From the NCBI RefSeq assembly GCF_025993685.1, contig NZ_DAJPEN010000001.1, positions 682,001-746,000 of the forward strand: 64,000 nucleotides of DNA, written 5' to 3'. Made by a program: the position numbers and the translations under genes. Positions 54,430 to 62,553 of this stretch are shown piece by piece. The DNA comes from Bacteroides mediterraneensis (GTDB lineage: Bacteria; Bacteroidota; Bacteroidia; Bacteroidales; Bacteroidaceae). The stretch's first letter is position 1, and each line of letters begins with the position of its first letter. The notes below the pieces were generated by a model. The model saw only the letters and a list, made by a program, of their open reading frames with translations, was not told where the DNA came from and ran no database searches.

Positions 54430-55290
54430 ATGGAACTGGAACAGATTAGACGGATTTCCCTTGTAGGTTTTCTTGAAGGTATGGGGCATGTACCGGTATC
54501 CCGTAAAGGAAATGATGTTTGGTTCAGATCCCCTTTCAGAAATGAGAGAACCGCATCCTTCAAGGTGGATACGCAGCGGAATGTCTGGTTTGATTTTGGC
54601 CTCGGAAAGGGAGGTGACATCTTCCATCTTGCCGGAGAACTGACCGGAAGCACCGGTTTCATGGAACAGCTGGAGTTCCTTTCAGGGAAATCCGGCATCC
54701 TTCCCCTCCGGCCTTTACAGGAACGTAAGAAGATACCCCGCGTTTCCGGATTCGAGGACGTGAAAGTGACGGAACTGAGTCATGAGGCATTGAAAAGCTA
54801 CCTGAAAGAGAGAGGCATTGATCCGGCCATAGCCGGGAGGTTCTGCAAGGAAGTGGCATATGGAATACGGGGCAAACGGTATTTTGCCATAGGCTTCATG
54901 AACCGGAGCGGCGGTTATGAACTCCGTAACCCGATGTTCAAGGGATGCATCTCTCCCAAGGACATTTCCTGTGTGTCCTTGTCCGGAAAGAAACAGGATA
55001 CGTGCTGTGTGTTTGAAGGATTTGTGGATTTCCTTTCGGCATTGGTATTGCGGATTGTGAAGGACGAGGACTGCCTGGTGCTGAACTCTGTATCCAATCT
55101 GGAACGGTCGTATGCCGTTTTGGAGGGTTACGGTAAAATCCTGTGCTTTCTTGACCGTGATCGGGCCGGGATTACTGCACAGGAGACTTTGAACATACAT
55201 TTCGGGAACAAGGTTATGGACTGTTCCGGTCTGTATGATGGATTTAAGGACTTGAATGAATATCTGACAAAAACAAAGGAAAACAAATGA
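54430..55290 (+). CDS. traP: TraP, DNA primase-like protein
   Basis: A 286-residue cytoplasmic protein with an N-terminal region corresponding to the DnaG CHC2 zinc finger (VWFRSPFRNERTASFKVD, FDFGLGKGGDIFHLAGELTG) in which the zinc-binding Cys/His residues are largely replaced. It has a TOPRIM domain (CCVFEGFVDFLSAL; acidic pair in CFLDRDRAGITA). It may prime the complementary strand of transferred DNA in the recipient. Overlaps traQ by 4 bases. Confidence 0.9.
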   Translation: MELEQIRRISLVGFLEGMGHVPVSRKGNDVWFRSPFRNERTASFKVDTQRNVWFDFGLGKGGDIFHLAGELTGSTGFMEQLEFLSGKSGILPLRPLQERKKIPRVSGFEDVKVTELSHEALKSYLKERGIDPAIAGRFCKEVAYGIRGKRYFAIGFMNRSGGYELRNPMFKGCISPKDISCVSLSGKKQDTCCVFEGFVDFLSALVLRIVKDEDCLVLNSVSNLERSYAVLEGYGKILCFLDRDRAGITAQETLNIHFGNKVMDCSGLYDGFKDLNEYLTKTKENK

Positions 55291-55790
55291 AGACAGAAAA
55301 GAATATGAGAAAAGGATTTGGGCTGGCAGGCAAGATTGCCATGTTCTGCATAGGTCTGGTCAGTCTTGTACTGACCTCGTGCGAATCCGAGCTGGAAATC
55401 CAGCAGAGTTATCCGTTTACCGTGGAAACAATGCCGGTTCCAAAGGAACTGAACAGGAATGAGACGGCGGAAATACGATGTGAACTCAAAAGTGAGGGCG
55501 ATTTTGACGGTACAGTCTATACGATCCGTTATTTCCAGTATGATGGGGAGGGTTGCCTGAAACTGGACAACGGTCTTGAATTCAAGCCGAATGACCGTTA
55601 TCTGCTGGAGGACCGGAAGTTCAGGCTGTATTATACTTCACTATGTGACGAGGCGCAGAACTTCATTGTCGTTGTCGAGGACAATTGGGGAAACATGACG
55701 GAAATGGAATTTGACTTCAATGATGCAGGCGATGAAGAGACGGATGCCGTGGAAGATTCTTTGTCAGTTCAGGAAGGAGGTGCCCTATAA
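55287..55790 (+). CDS. traQ: TraQ (DUF3872) lipoprotein
   Basis: A 167-residue lipoprotein (lipobox in VLTSCESELE) with an Ig-like beta-sandwich (QQSYPFTVETMPVPKELNRN, AEIRCELKSEGDFDGTVYTI) and an acidic C-terminal tail. DUF3872/TraQ is the last classical tra gene in CTnDOT-type elements. An AGGAGG sequence near its 3' end (55,774-55,779) sits where a ribosome binding site for the next gene would be. Confidence 0.92.
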   Translation: MKTEKNMRKGFGLAGKIAMFCIGLVSLVLTSCESELEIQQSYPFTVETMPVPKELNRNETAEIRCELKSEGDFDGTVYTIRYFQYDGEGCLKLDNGLEFKPNDRYLLEDRKFRLYYTSLCDEAQNFIVVVEDNWGNMTEMEFDFNDAGDEETDAVEDSLSVQEGGAL

Positions 55791-56292
55791 TAACCGTTAG
55801 ACTTCTAAGGTCAGTACTGCCATTGGTGGTACTGGCCATGACGGTAACTTCCCTGCGTGCACAGGGGAATGTGGAAGACTCACGTTGGGAAACGGCTGTC
55901 AGGTGTATCAAGAAATACGAAGGATGGCATGGTCCGGAACATTATCCGTATGTTGCATATGGTCACCGTATCAGAAAAGGGGAAAAGTTTCCCGTCAGTC
56001 TGACAGAAAGTGAGGGAGACAGTATTCTGAGAAAAGACCTGAAGGAAATGTGTGCGTTGTTCCGTCATCTGGGAAAGGATTCGCTTTTGGTTGCATGTCT
56101 GGCATACCAGGTGGGACCATATAGGTTGCTCGGTTATGGCAGGATGCCCAAAAGCACGTTGATAAGGAAACTGGAAGCCGGTAACCGGGGCATTTTGCGG
56201 ACTTCATACGATATTGTCACTATAAGGGAAAGAAAATTCCGTCAATTGAAAGGAGAAGAAAAGAAGAATACAGATTACTGTTTATGCCATAG
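55787..56292 (+). pseudogene. Frameshifted phage-type lysozyme of the tra operon
   Basis: A lysozyme-like muramidase that would open peptidoglycan for the transfer channel. The mature start (WETAVRCIKKYEGWHGPEHY, YVAYGHRIRKGEKF) and LVACLAYQVGPYRLLGYG fit GH24-like enzymes. Near 56,205 the frame slips: the open frame continues to 56,377 with unrelated residues. The expected ending (YCHYKGKKIPSIERRRKEEY then RLLFMP) is present in another frame and stops at 56,292, just before the terminator. The catalytic part is upstream of the break, so partial activity is possible. The start is also odd: the signal-peptide frame (IITVRLLRSVLPLVVLAMTV) opens with ATA at 55,787 after AGGAGG, and the first standard start is a TTG at 55,823. 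Confidence 0.7.
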
Positions 56293-56294
56293 AA

Positions 56295-56338
56295 AACAAG
56301 ACAGCCGTGAATTTATCATGATTCACGGCTGTCTTGTT
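56295..56338. terminator. Strong hairpin between convergent operons
   Basis: A perfect 18-bp stem: AACAAGACAGCCGTGAAT at 56,295-56,312 and ATTCACGGCTGTCTTGTT at 56,321-56,338, with an 8-base loop. It lies between the end of the tra operon and the convergent toxin-antitoxin operon, so it probably works in both directions. Confidence 0.85.
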
Positions 56339-56684
56339 ATAATATCCTGTCTAAAAAAAGTGACAGGGGATAAATGAACCGGTTATACTGTTTCAGAGCA
56401 TCCATATCCAGCTTCATGTTTTTGTAAGGATTTGAATCGTCTGTATAGAAATAGATGTCTGTTGTCTGGTTACCATTTTTTATAATTTTCCCGTTCAATG
56501 GTATCGCGTCCACATCCTCGAACTTTTCAAGGGGAAGGCCTTCAATAGAACCGGTTTCCTGTTTGCCGAGACTATTTGTATAGTGATTGAACAGTACAAA
56601 TCCTTTTCGGGCATAATCAATGTGAATGCCGTATGGACGGTTGCGGTAAAAGTTTTCTCTGGCTTTTTCCTGATAATTTTCCAT
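56337..56684 (-). CDS. Hypothetical third gene of the toxin-antitoxin operon
   Basis: A 115-residue protein of unknown family. Its ATG overlaps the antitoxin stop by one base (TAATG), indicating translational coupling. It begins MENYQEKARENFYRNRPYGI and has alternating beta-like stretches (YARKGFVLFNHYTNSLGKQE, TTDIYFYTDDSNPYKNMKLD). No signal peptide or membrane helix. Possibly a regulator or modulator of the toxin-antitoxin pair; this rests on position only. Confidence 0.65.
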   Translation of the reverse strand: MENYQEKARENFYRNRPYGIHIDYARKGFVLFNHYTNSLGKQETGSIEGLPLEKFEDVDAIPLNGKIIKNGNQTTDIYFYTDDSNPYKNMKLDMDALKQYNRFIYPLSLFLDRIL

Positions 56685-56989
56685 TATAATACCGGTTTGA
56701 CAATTTCAATCTTCAATCCGAGTGCATCAATGATACGGCAGAACGTACTGATACCCGGATCTACAATACCTTTTTCTATTCTGGAGATATAGGACTTGTT
56801 GGTTCCGATTTTTTCAGCCAGTTCGGACTGGGTCATCTTTTCCTTCTTTCTGGCATCACATATAATCTGTCCCATGCAGTAGGCGTATGCCTCCTTACGG
56901 AACTCCTCACGTTCAGGTGTTCCCGGCTTGCCGAATTCCGCATCCATGATAGCATCGATGCTGGTCAGGTTTTCATTTCTTGCTTTCAT
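56684..56989 (-). CDS. HigA-type XRE antitoxin
   Basis: A 101-residue DNA-binding antitoxin with a Cro/C1 helix-turn-helix (MTQSELAEKIGTNKSYISRI, EKGIVDPGISTFCRIIDALG). It begins 17 bases inside the end of the toxin gene, the toxin-first order typical of higBA. It should neutralise the toxin and repress the shared promoter. Such modules often stabilise mobile elements. Confidence 0.88.
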   Translation of the reverse strand: MKARNENLTSIDAIMDAEFGKPGTPEREEFRKEAYAYCMGQIICDARKKEKMTQSELAEKIGTNKSYISRIEKGIVDPGISTFCRIIDALGLKIEIVKPVL

Positions 56990-57308
56990 AATACTCCTCC
57001 TTTATCTTTAATGCTTTTTCTATTTCAGAAGGCGGTGTCTTCTGTGTCTTTTTCTGAAATCCGTTGAACAGGATTACGATGTTCCCGTCATCAAATATGA
57101 AGAATACCCGGAAGATGTTGCCTCCATATTCAGCACGGATTTCATAGAGCTCTTCGCGCAGATACTTTACGAACTTGCTGCTTACCCTTTCCTGTACTTT
57201 CAGCATATCAAGAATGTAGTATATCTTACGGGCTTCCTCTTTTCTGAGAGATGAGATAAAGTCCATGAAATAATTCTTGTAGGCTGATATGGTCCTTTCC
57301 TGTTTCAT
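56973..57308 (-). CDS. HigB/RelE-type toxin
   Basis: A 111-residue toxin of the RelE/HigB superfamily (phage Gp49-like). Motifs are LDMLKVQERVSSKFVKYLRE, LYEIRAEYGGNIFRVFFIFD and IVILFNGFQKKTQKTPPSEI, followed by a basic helical end. These proteins are mRNA interferases acting at the ribosome. The gene is first in an operon with its antitoxin; a promoter overlaps the start closely (57,313). Confidence 0.88.
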   Translation of the reverse strand: MKQERTISAYKNYFMDFISSLRKEEARKIYYILDMLKVQERVSSKFVKYLREELYEIRAEYGGNIFRVFFIFDDGNIVILFNGFQKKTQKTPPSEIEKALKIKEEYYESKK

Positions 57309-57312
57309 GCTG

Positions 57313-57343
57313 CAAATATATATAAAGTTTACATATCAGGCAA
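57313..57343 (-). promoter_or_regulatory. Promoter of the toxin-antitoxin operon
   Basis: On the - strand TATATTTG (57,313-57,320) matches TAnnTTTG, with TTG (57,341-57,343) 20 bases upstream as the -33 element. The -7 box ends only 4 bases before the toxin ATG, so the mRNA would be nearly leaderless. Confidence 0.65.
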
Positions 57344-57364
57344 CTTTGAAAAGATGAAAATAAA

Positions 57365-58123
57365 TTATTCCTCATTTTCCAAGTTGGTAAAGTTAAAACA
57401 TTCCGTAACGATGAAGTCTTCTCCTCCGTATTCTGCCAACGCCATGAAATCGGACAGGCTGTCGCAATAGAAGAAGATGGCGTCATCATGCTCTTCCGGA
57501 ATGTTTTCGAGTGCTATGGAAACTTCCGTTTCTTTCATATCATCTTTCCAGATGATACGGCATAAGGCCAGTTGCGGTTCGGTATTGTAAGTCTCTGTAA
57601 ACTCTTTATATTTCTGAGATATTCCCTTCTTTACTTCAGATGTGTCGCTTATGACTACTCCGGTTTTACAGTTGTCGCACCACCCATACTGAAAAGAGTC
57701 ATCTGTATAGTAGTCAAAGTCCTTTGTATTGGGATTTATCATCGCTTCACAGGTTACGTTTGTACTTCCGCATTTGCAGCATATAACATTATCTTCTTTT
57801 ATATGGAAGATGTTTGTTATGGCTTCCAGAATATCGTTAAGCCATACCGGATTGGCCAGAGCCGCCTCATGGCGGTTTGTTACCTTATAATTTTCTCCGG
57901 TTATCTTATCATGGACTTCAAGTGTGATTCCTTTTCCGACAGCAGTTACCTTGTGTACGGAACATTCGCACGGATCACCTATCTTGTCAAACCAGATTAC
58001 GTAAACCGGATTGTCATTGTCTGTCAGTATTACTTCGGAAACCGAGTTTACCTTCATCAGTGCAAGTATCCTGCCGATGATTTCATCGCACAGGTTTTCA
58101 ATTCTTTTTTGGAGAATATTCAT
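57365..58123 (-). CDS. Hypothetical protein with zinc-ribbon
   Basis: A 252-residue cytoplasmic protein. The middle carries a zinc-ribbon-like set of cysteines (VICCKCGSTNVTCEAM and YGWCDNCKTGVV). The N-terminal region is a mixed alpha/beta domain (VILTDNDNPVYVIWFDKIGD). Ends 2 bases from the next - strand gene upstream, so probably in an operon with 58,126-60,650. I recognise no named family; cargo of the conjugative element is likely. Confidence 0.7.
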   Translation of the reverse strand: MNILQKRIENLCDEIIGRILALMKVNSVSEVILTDNDNPVYVIWFDKIGDPCECSVHKVTAVGKGITLEVHDKITGENYKVTNRHEAALANPVWLNDILEAITNIFHIKEDNVICCKCGSTNVTCEAMINPNTKDFDYYTDDSFQYGWCDNCKTGVVISDTSEVKKGISQKYKEFTETYNTEPQLALCRIIWKDDMKETEVSIALENIPEEHDDAIFFYCDSLSDFMALAEYGGEDFIVTECFNFTNLENEE

Positions 58124-58125
58124 AT

Positions 58126-60060
58126 TCAGATAAGATTTAGATGTTGGACTTCTTTTTTGTATTTCTCCAGTGAAGGCTTGTATCCCTGTTCATGGATAAC
58201 GTCCTTCAGCTCTTTCAGGGTATAGGTCCGGGCTATGTCCAGTCCGTAGTCTTCCGCAAAGGCTTCTATTCCAATCAGACAATACCCCATATTGCGGTGT
58301 ACCGTTTCTGCATTGATTTCCATAGAGTCATCTGTTCCTTTTGGGAGTACAGCCTGCTCCTTCAATTGACGGATCTTGTATTGCAGGCCGGAGGCGAGCC
58401 TTTCCATGTTCCTGTCATGGTAGGTCAGCCCGTCCTTGCGGATACAGTATTCCACTGTCTGCCCCATGAAAGAGTTGCGGAATATTTCGCAACCCAGTAT
58501 GGTACGGATATGTTCCACCTCATAATACCGCATGGCTTGTACATCTTTCAAATCCTTTTGAATCTTCGGAATCCGGAATTGCGGGTCGTTGTCACATATT
58601 GTCTTTTCCAGCCATGTCCGGTGGAATGTAGTAATCTGTTTTCTGAACACTGTCTTGGCAGGCATATATCGGTTGGGATGGCGTGTCATGATAAGATAAT
58701 ATTCACTTTCATGCCATCCGCGTTTACATTTTTGTAAGGCGATGTAAGCGAGTCCTATACGGCAGTATCGGCGGCTGTCATCACGGTCCCTGATATGCTC
58801 GAAATCCGTTTCACATCCATAGAATTCGGCTGGAAGCCCTGTATATTTTTGGAATTCCATGACCCGTTCCTTGAAATACCGGATATTATCCTGGTCTTTT
58901 TGACATAACAACCTGGACATTTCAGGTGTGATGAATTCCATCCGCAGATAATGGAAGTATTGAGGCTTCTCCTTCAGAACCTTCTCGGCAAGTTTTCTGG
59001 TCTGTAGTTTCTTCGGCAGTTGAGGGAGCCAGCGCAGACTATGGCCGTATTCGGTGAAATATTCCACAAGTTCCCTGATCCAGCGTTCCGATGGAATATC
59101 AGGGTAGAACGAATCCCTTCTGGCCAGTGCCATACAAACCTCTTTCGTCATCAGGTTCGGTTCAAGAATGAAGTTGTAACTGTTGATTTCTCTTTTTACT
59201 TCAAGTGTATGAATAAGTCTTTCCGGTGTCCGGAACCGTCTGGGAAGTTTGTTAAACAGGTTAGGTTCCAGCTCCATTGCTTTGTCAGCCATGGCATCAT
59301 CCGCATGTTTGGAGAACCACTCGTAATGTCCGTATGAATCGAAAATGCCATGCAGGTTGCCTGTCTTGTGACAGATGGCCTTCCATACGGTGTCATAGTC
59401 AAGCCAGCGTGTATCCACTTCCTTGATACAGCGTATGGCCCATTCCTTGTAGTATGCTGCCTGTTTGAAACATTTAGGCATCATTTTGTCGATAGTCATG
59501 GTTGCGATACGTCCGTCATGGATCAGTTCTTTCCAAAGTCTGAAATCCTTGGCTTGTCGCGGAACGAAAGAAAGCATGACGCTTGTTTCATATAAGAACT
59601 GCTGTTCATACCTCTCTGAACAGTACCGGTAACCTCCGTTTTGCTGTACGTCACGGTAAAGGGAGTATATTGCATCACGGACTGTTCCGTTGTTCCATGA
59701 GGATGAAGGTATCAGATGCAGGTAGTACATGAAATTCCTGTGTGCGAACAGCGATTCAAGTATGTCACTGTTCCTATATTTTTCCGGTATGTCAGGAAAA
59801 TTACTCTTTTCGGCCTTTATTGCCCTTAGACAAATCTGGCGGTTACGTTTTTCTTCAGGTATCTTCGAAAGCTGCCAGGAACGCCATCCGTAATCATCTG
59901 TTTTGAAGATACTGTCAAGTATTTCAGAAGTAATATATTTCTCCGGCAGATAGTTGACCAGTTCCGGACGGTGTTCGGCTGCGGCCAGTTCAACCATTTC
60001 CATTGTGATGAATTTGTCCGGCATACATGATATAGCCTTTGTCATATTGATTTCTTTCAT
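58126..60060 (-). CDS. Large helical-repeat hypothetical protein
   Basis: A 644-residue cytoplasmic protein. It contains several copies of a short motif of the form h-P-x-K-aromatic-x-T/N-x-E/D-h-h: MPDKFITMEMVELA, LPEKYITSEILDSI, IPEKYRNSDILESL, LPRRFRTPERLIHT, LPKKLQTRKLAEKV, MEFITPEMSRLLCQ. This suggests an all-helical solenoid, similar in style to DUF4116 repeats. The start ATG overlaps the preceding gene's stop (ATGA). The function is unknown; a protein-binding scaffold role is possible. Confidence 0.7.
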   Translation of the reverse strand: MKEINMTKAISCMPDKFITMEMVELAAAEHRPELVNYLPEKYITSEILDSIFKTDDYGWRSWQLSKIPEEKRNRQICLRAIKAEKSNFPDIPEKYRNSDILESLFAHRNFMYYLHLIPSSSWNNGTVRDAIYSLYRDVQQNGGYRYCSERYEQQFLYETSVMLSFVPRQAKDFRLWKELIHDGRIATMTIDKMMPKCFKQAAYYKEWAIRCIKEVDTRWLDYDTVWKAICHKTGNLHGIFDSYGHYEWFSKHADDAMADKAMELEPNLFNKLPRRFRTPERLIHTLEVKREINSYNFILEPNLMTKEVCMALARRDSFYPDIPSERWIRELVEYFTEYGHSLRWLPQLPKKLQTRKLAEKVLKEKPQYFHYLRMEFITPEMSRLLCQKDQDNIRYFKERVMEFQKYTGLPAEFYGCETDFEHIRDRDDSRRYCRIGLAYIALQKCKRGWHESEYYLIMTRHPNRYMPAKTVFRKQITTFHRTWLEKTICDNDPQFRIPKIQKDLKDVQAMRYYEVEHIRTILGCEIFRNSFMGQTVEYCIRKDGLTYHDRNMERLASGLQYKIRQLKEQAVLPKGTDDSMEINAETVHRNMGYCLIGIEAFAEDYGLDIARTYTLKELKDVIHEQGYKPSLEKYKKEVQHLNLI

Positions 60061-60650
60061 GATTCCAGTTTTTTAGGTTTGATGACTTTTATAAGTTGTG
60101 TTTTGCGGAATACATATACCGTTTTCCCTTTTTCACTGACTCTTTTGGGAAGGCTTTTCCAGGTATCCCATCCGTTGACAATTTCCGGAGTGAATTCCAG
60201 TTTTCCCGTTTCGCCGATTACGGCAAAGGAAAGTCCTTTGTCCAGAGGGGAAGGCGTATGGTCCTTGTCGGGAACAAAGACAGAAAATTCAGGATTGCTG
60301 ATTTCATAGATTTTTCCTTCATAGCCCAGAAACCATCTGCCATTTTCATACAGGTAAGTCCAGTCACCGAGCAGGAAGAACTTTTCCTTGCCGGATATTT
60401 CCTTTGCTTCGTGAATGGGATTCCCATTATTCAAAGGCCAACAGCTTGTCTTGTTTTCATTTGATGAGAGGCTGCCTCCCAGATGGAACAGGTTTCCCAA
60501 AGCGAGCAGTTTTCTCACCCTGTCTTCCGTACGGTAGAATGTCCTGAGTATTCTTCCGCAGTTTTCAAAATCCCCTTTTTCAAAAACGGTGATGTACCGT
60601 ATTCCTTCCGGCAGGGACATTCCGATGTAAGTGTTTTCATCATTTGTCAT
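60057..60650 (-). CDS. Hypothetical protein
   Basis: A 197-residue soluble protein. Beta-rich segments such as GIRYITVFEKGDFENCGRIL and LLGDWTYLYENGRWFLGYEG resemble no family I can name. It overlaps the large repeat protein gene by 4 bases and is 43 bases downstream of the small gene at 60,694, so these form one operon on the - strand. Confidence 0.65.
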   Translation of the reverse strand: MTNDENTYIGMSLPEGIRYITVFEKGDFENCGRILRTFYRTEDRVRKLLALGNLFHLGGSLSSNENKTSCWPLNNGNPIHEAKEISGKEKFFLLGDWTYLYENGRWFLGYEGKIYEISNPEFSVFVPDKDHTPSPLDKGLSFAVIGETGKLEFTPEIVNGWDTWKSLPKRVSEKGKTVYVFRKTQLIKVIKPKKLES

Positions 60651-60693
60651 AGTCGTATATTTTTATATGATTGTTTATGAATGGGATTCTTTG

Positions 60694-60960
60694 TCATTCC
60701 AAGTCTCTTGCGCGGACTGGATTGTAGGGACAGGACTGTACCAGGTAATTGGTATTTCTGCCCTGAGTCTGACTGTGCTGTCTGAAACATTCGACGTCAT
60801 CTTCCTCCAGTTTCAGTTTTCTTCTGTTCTTTTGCAGGAAGTCTGCTGCCTTTTCTATGGAAGAGAAAACCGCCTTTGGCTCGAATGAACTGTATTCGTG
60901 CCATGCGTTGCAGCTGAAAAGGATATACATTTCAGCCTTTTTTCTGTTACTTGCTGCCAT
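60694..60960 (-). CDS. Small hypothetical protein
   Basis: An 88-residue protein that starts the - strand hypothetical operon. It has a compact alpha/beta appearance (KAEMYILFSCNAWHEYSSFE, KAVFSSIEKAADFLQKNRRK) and a Cys-containing tail. No family recognised. Similar tiny genes accompany the larger repeat protein in conjugative element cargo regions. Confidence 0.6.
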   Translation of the reverse strand: MAASNRKKAEMYILFSCNAWHEYSSFEPKAVFSSIEKAADFLQKNRRKLKLEEDDVECFRQHSQTQGRNTNYLVQSCPYNPVRARDLE

Positions 60961-60995
60961 ATCTTATCTGATTATTACAGTTAATAAAATACAAA

Positions 60996-61024
60996 GCCCG
61001 ATTCCGCTGGTGACGGAACCGGGC
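60996..61024 (-). terminator. Terminator on the - strand
   Basis: An 11-bp stem (GCCCGATTCCG 60,996-61,006; CGGAACCGGGC 61,014-61,024, one mismatch) followed on the - strand by TTTGTATTTTATT. It would end transcription from a - strand gene to its right, where only a short remnant is left. Confidence 0.65.
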
Positions 61025-61046
61025 CTGTTGTCTTCGGTCTCAGATT

Positions 61047-61232
61047 CTAATTCTGGTTATATGAAAGCAGGAAATCGGCCATTGCTCCGTTCTGTGGAAT
61101 CATGGCAGGAAAATCAGTCTTTCCAGGCTTGTAGATTTCTGTCGCTACATTATATGAGTAGTAAATCATTATGTGAAGTACCATCTTTGAAATTATTATA
61201 ACACAATGATAATCAGATAATAAAAAAGGCAT
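61047..61232 (-). pseudogene. Possible 3' remnant of a truncated gene
   Basis: A short - strand reading frame ending 23 bases before the terminator at 60,996. The last residues (TDFPAMIPQNGAMADFLLSY) look like a plausible protein end while the upstream part does not. It may be the C-terminal end of a gene cut off when the recombinase block at 61,308 inserted. The 61,233-61,307 stretch holds no gene and ends in the hairpin at 61,271. Confidence 0.35.
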
Positions 61233-61270
61233 GTAGAAAAATTACTGTACATAACTATTTTGTATTTTAG

Positions 61271-61301
61271 CTCTATATTGGGATAACATCCCCCAATAAG
61301 A
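61271..61301 (+). promoter_or_regulatory. Hairpin in the recombinase operon leader
   Basis: CTCTATATTGGG pairs imperfectly with CCCCAATAAGAG around an ATAACATC loop, 7 bases before the first recombinase ATG. It could sequester the translation start or mark the element's end. Confidence 0.4.
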
Positions 61302-61307
61302 GCAGAT

Positions 61308-62549
61308 ATGAATAAAAATATTAAAATTCAAGGATGGAAGATTACTGAACAACTCTCCAGCTATCTGGAGAAACGAGGTTCCACATCCAAAACACTAAAA
61401 TCGCATAATAAGAACTGGCAACGCCTATATGATTATGCGCAGAAAGAAGGTTTGAGCGTTGATTTTCAATCCATAAATTCTGTTAGAAAATTGATAAGTC
61501 AATACCTCCTATCTGTAACTCTATCAGCGACTGATCTACGGTCGGCTTTGAATTCGTTCAAAATATTGAAGGAATTCGTTCTTAATGGTAAACTTAAAGA
61601 ACGATGTCAAACATTCGATTTCTCAGGACCGATTGGTGCAAAAATGCTGGATCTTATTTCTGAGAAAGAAACTCAACATGTAAGTCAAACTACGATTAGA
61701 ATCTACAAAACCAATCTTTCAAGATTTTTAGATTATCTAAATTCTCAAAATGTCAGACATGTGTATGAACTTAAAAAAGAACATGTAATACAATATATAA
61801 ATCAGTTAGACAGTGAATATAAAAGCATGCTCTATCAAAGTGTCTATTATACAACAGTTTTTCTAAAATGGTTGTTCCGTAATAAATTAATGGAAACAGA
61901 TATTACGATAAACATACCTTCACCCAAGTTTGTCCAACAGCCCAAACTACCTTCTGTATACTCAACAGAAGAAATAACAAAAGTTCTAAATACAATAGAC
62001 AGAGGCAATCCAGTCGGCAAAAGGAATTATTTATGTTTACTGTTGGCTGCAAGATTGGCATTAAGAAGTTCCGATATACGTAATCTTAAATTTTCCAATA
62101 TCTTTTGGGAAGAGAATATTATAAGACTTATACAAGTCAAAACAGGACATCCAGTTGAACTACCCTTGCTTCCGGAGATTGGAAATGCCATAATTGACTA
62201 TTTAAAATATGGTCGTCCCGAGTCCGATTCTCCATTCATAATTCTAACTAGCATACCTCCTTATGAGCCTCTTAAGCCACTCAGAGTGTATCGGATAACA
62301 ATGAAGGCTTTCAAACGAGCTGGAATTAGCATTCTAGACAGGAAACATGGGCCACATGCCTTGCGTCATTCGTTATCATCCAGAATGTTGGAAAGTTTAA
62401 CTACAATGCCTGTAATCTCAGAGGTATTGGGACATACTAATAGCGGATCAACAATGTTCTATTTACGTATTGATACAAAATCTTTAAAACTTTGCGCATT
62501 GGATGCTCCAGAATTAAGAAATTCATTTTATGAACAGTTTAAATGGTAA
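61308..62549 (+). CDS. Tyrosine recombinase 1 of a trio
   Basis: A 413-residue integrase/recombinase. The N-terminal SAM-like core-binding domain is around residues 120-190 (TTIRIYKTNLSRFLDYLNSQ). The catalytic domain carries Arg in ARLALRSSDIRNLKF, the HxLRH box (HGPHALRHSLSSRM), a second His in VLGHTNSGS, and the Tyr nucleophile in STMFYLRID. All catalytic residues are present. Followed after 4 bases by a second recombinase and then a third, the pattern of RIT (recombinases-in-trio) elements. Confidence 0.92.
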   Translation: MNKNIKIQGWKITEQLSSYLEKRGSTSKTLKSHNKNWQRLYDYAQKEGLSVDFQSINSVRKLISQYLLSVTLSATDLRSALNSFKILKEFVLNGKLKERCQTFDFSGPIGAKMLDLISEKETQHVSQTTIRIYKTNLSRFLDYLNSQNVRHVYELKKEHVIQYINQLDSEYKSMLYQSVYYTTVFLKWLFRNKLMETDITINIPSPKFVQQPKLPSVYSTEEITKVLNTIDRGNPVGKRNYLCLLLAARLALRSSDIRNLKFSNIFWEENIIRLIQVKTGHPVELPLLPEIGNAIIDYLKYGRPESDSPFIILTSIPPYEPLKPLRVYRITMKAFKRAGISILDRKHGPHALRHSLSSRMLESLTTMPVISEVLGHTNSGSTMFYLRIDTKSLKLCALDAPELRNSFYEQFKW

Positions 62550-62553
62550 CATC

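Noticed and set aside
56293..56377. C-terminal extension of the lysozyme
   Set aside because: This part of the open frame runs through the perfect terminator hairpin, and the true family ending lies in another frame.
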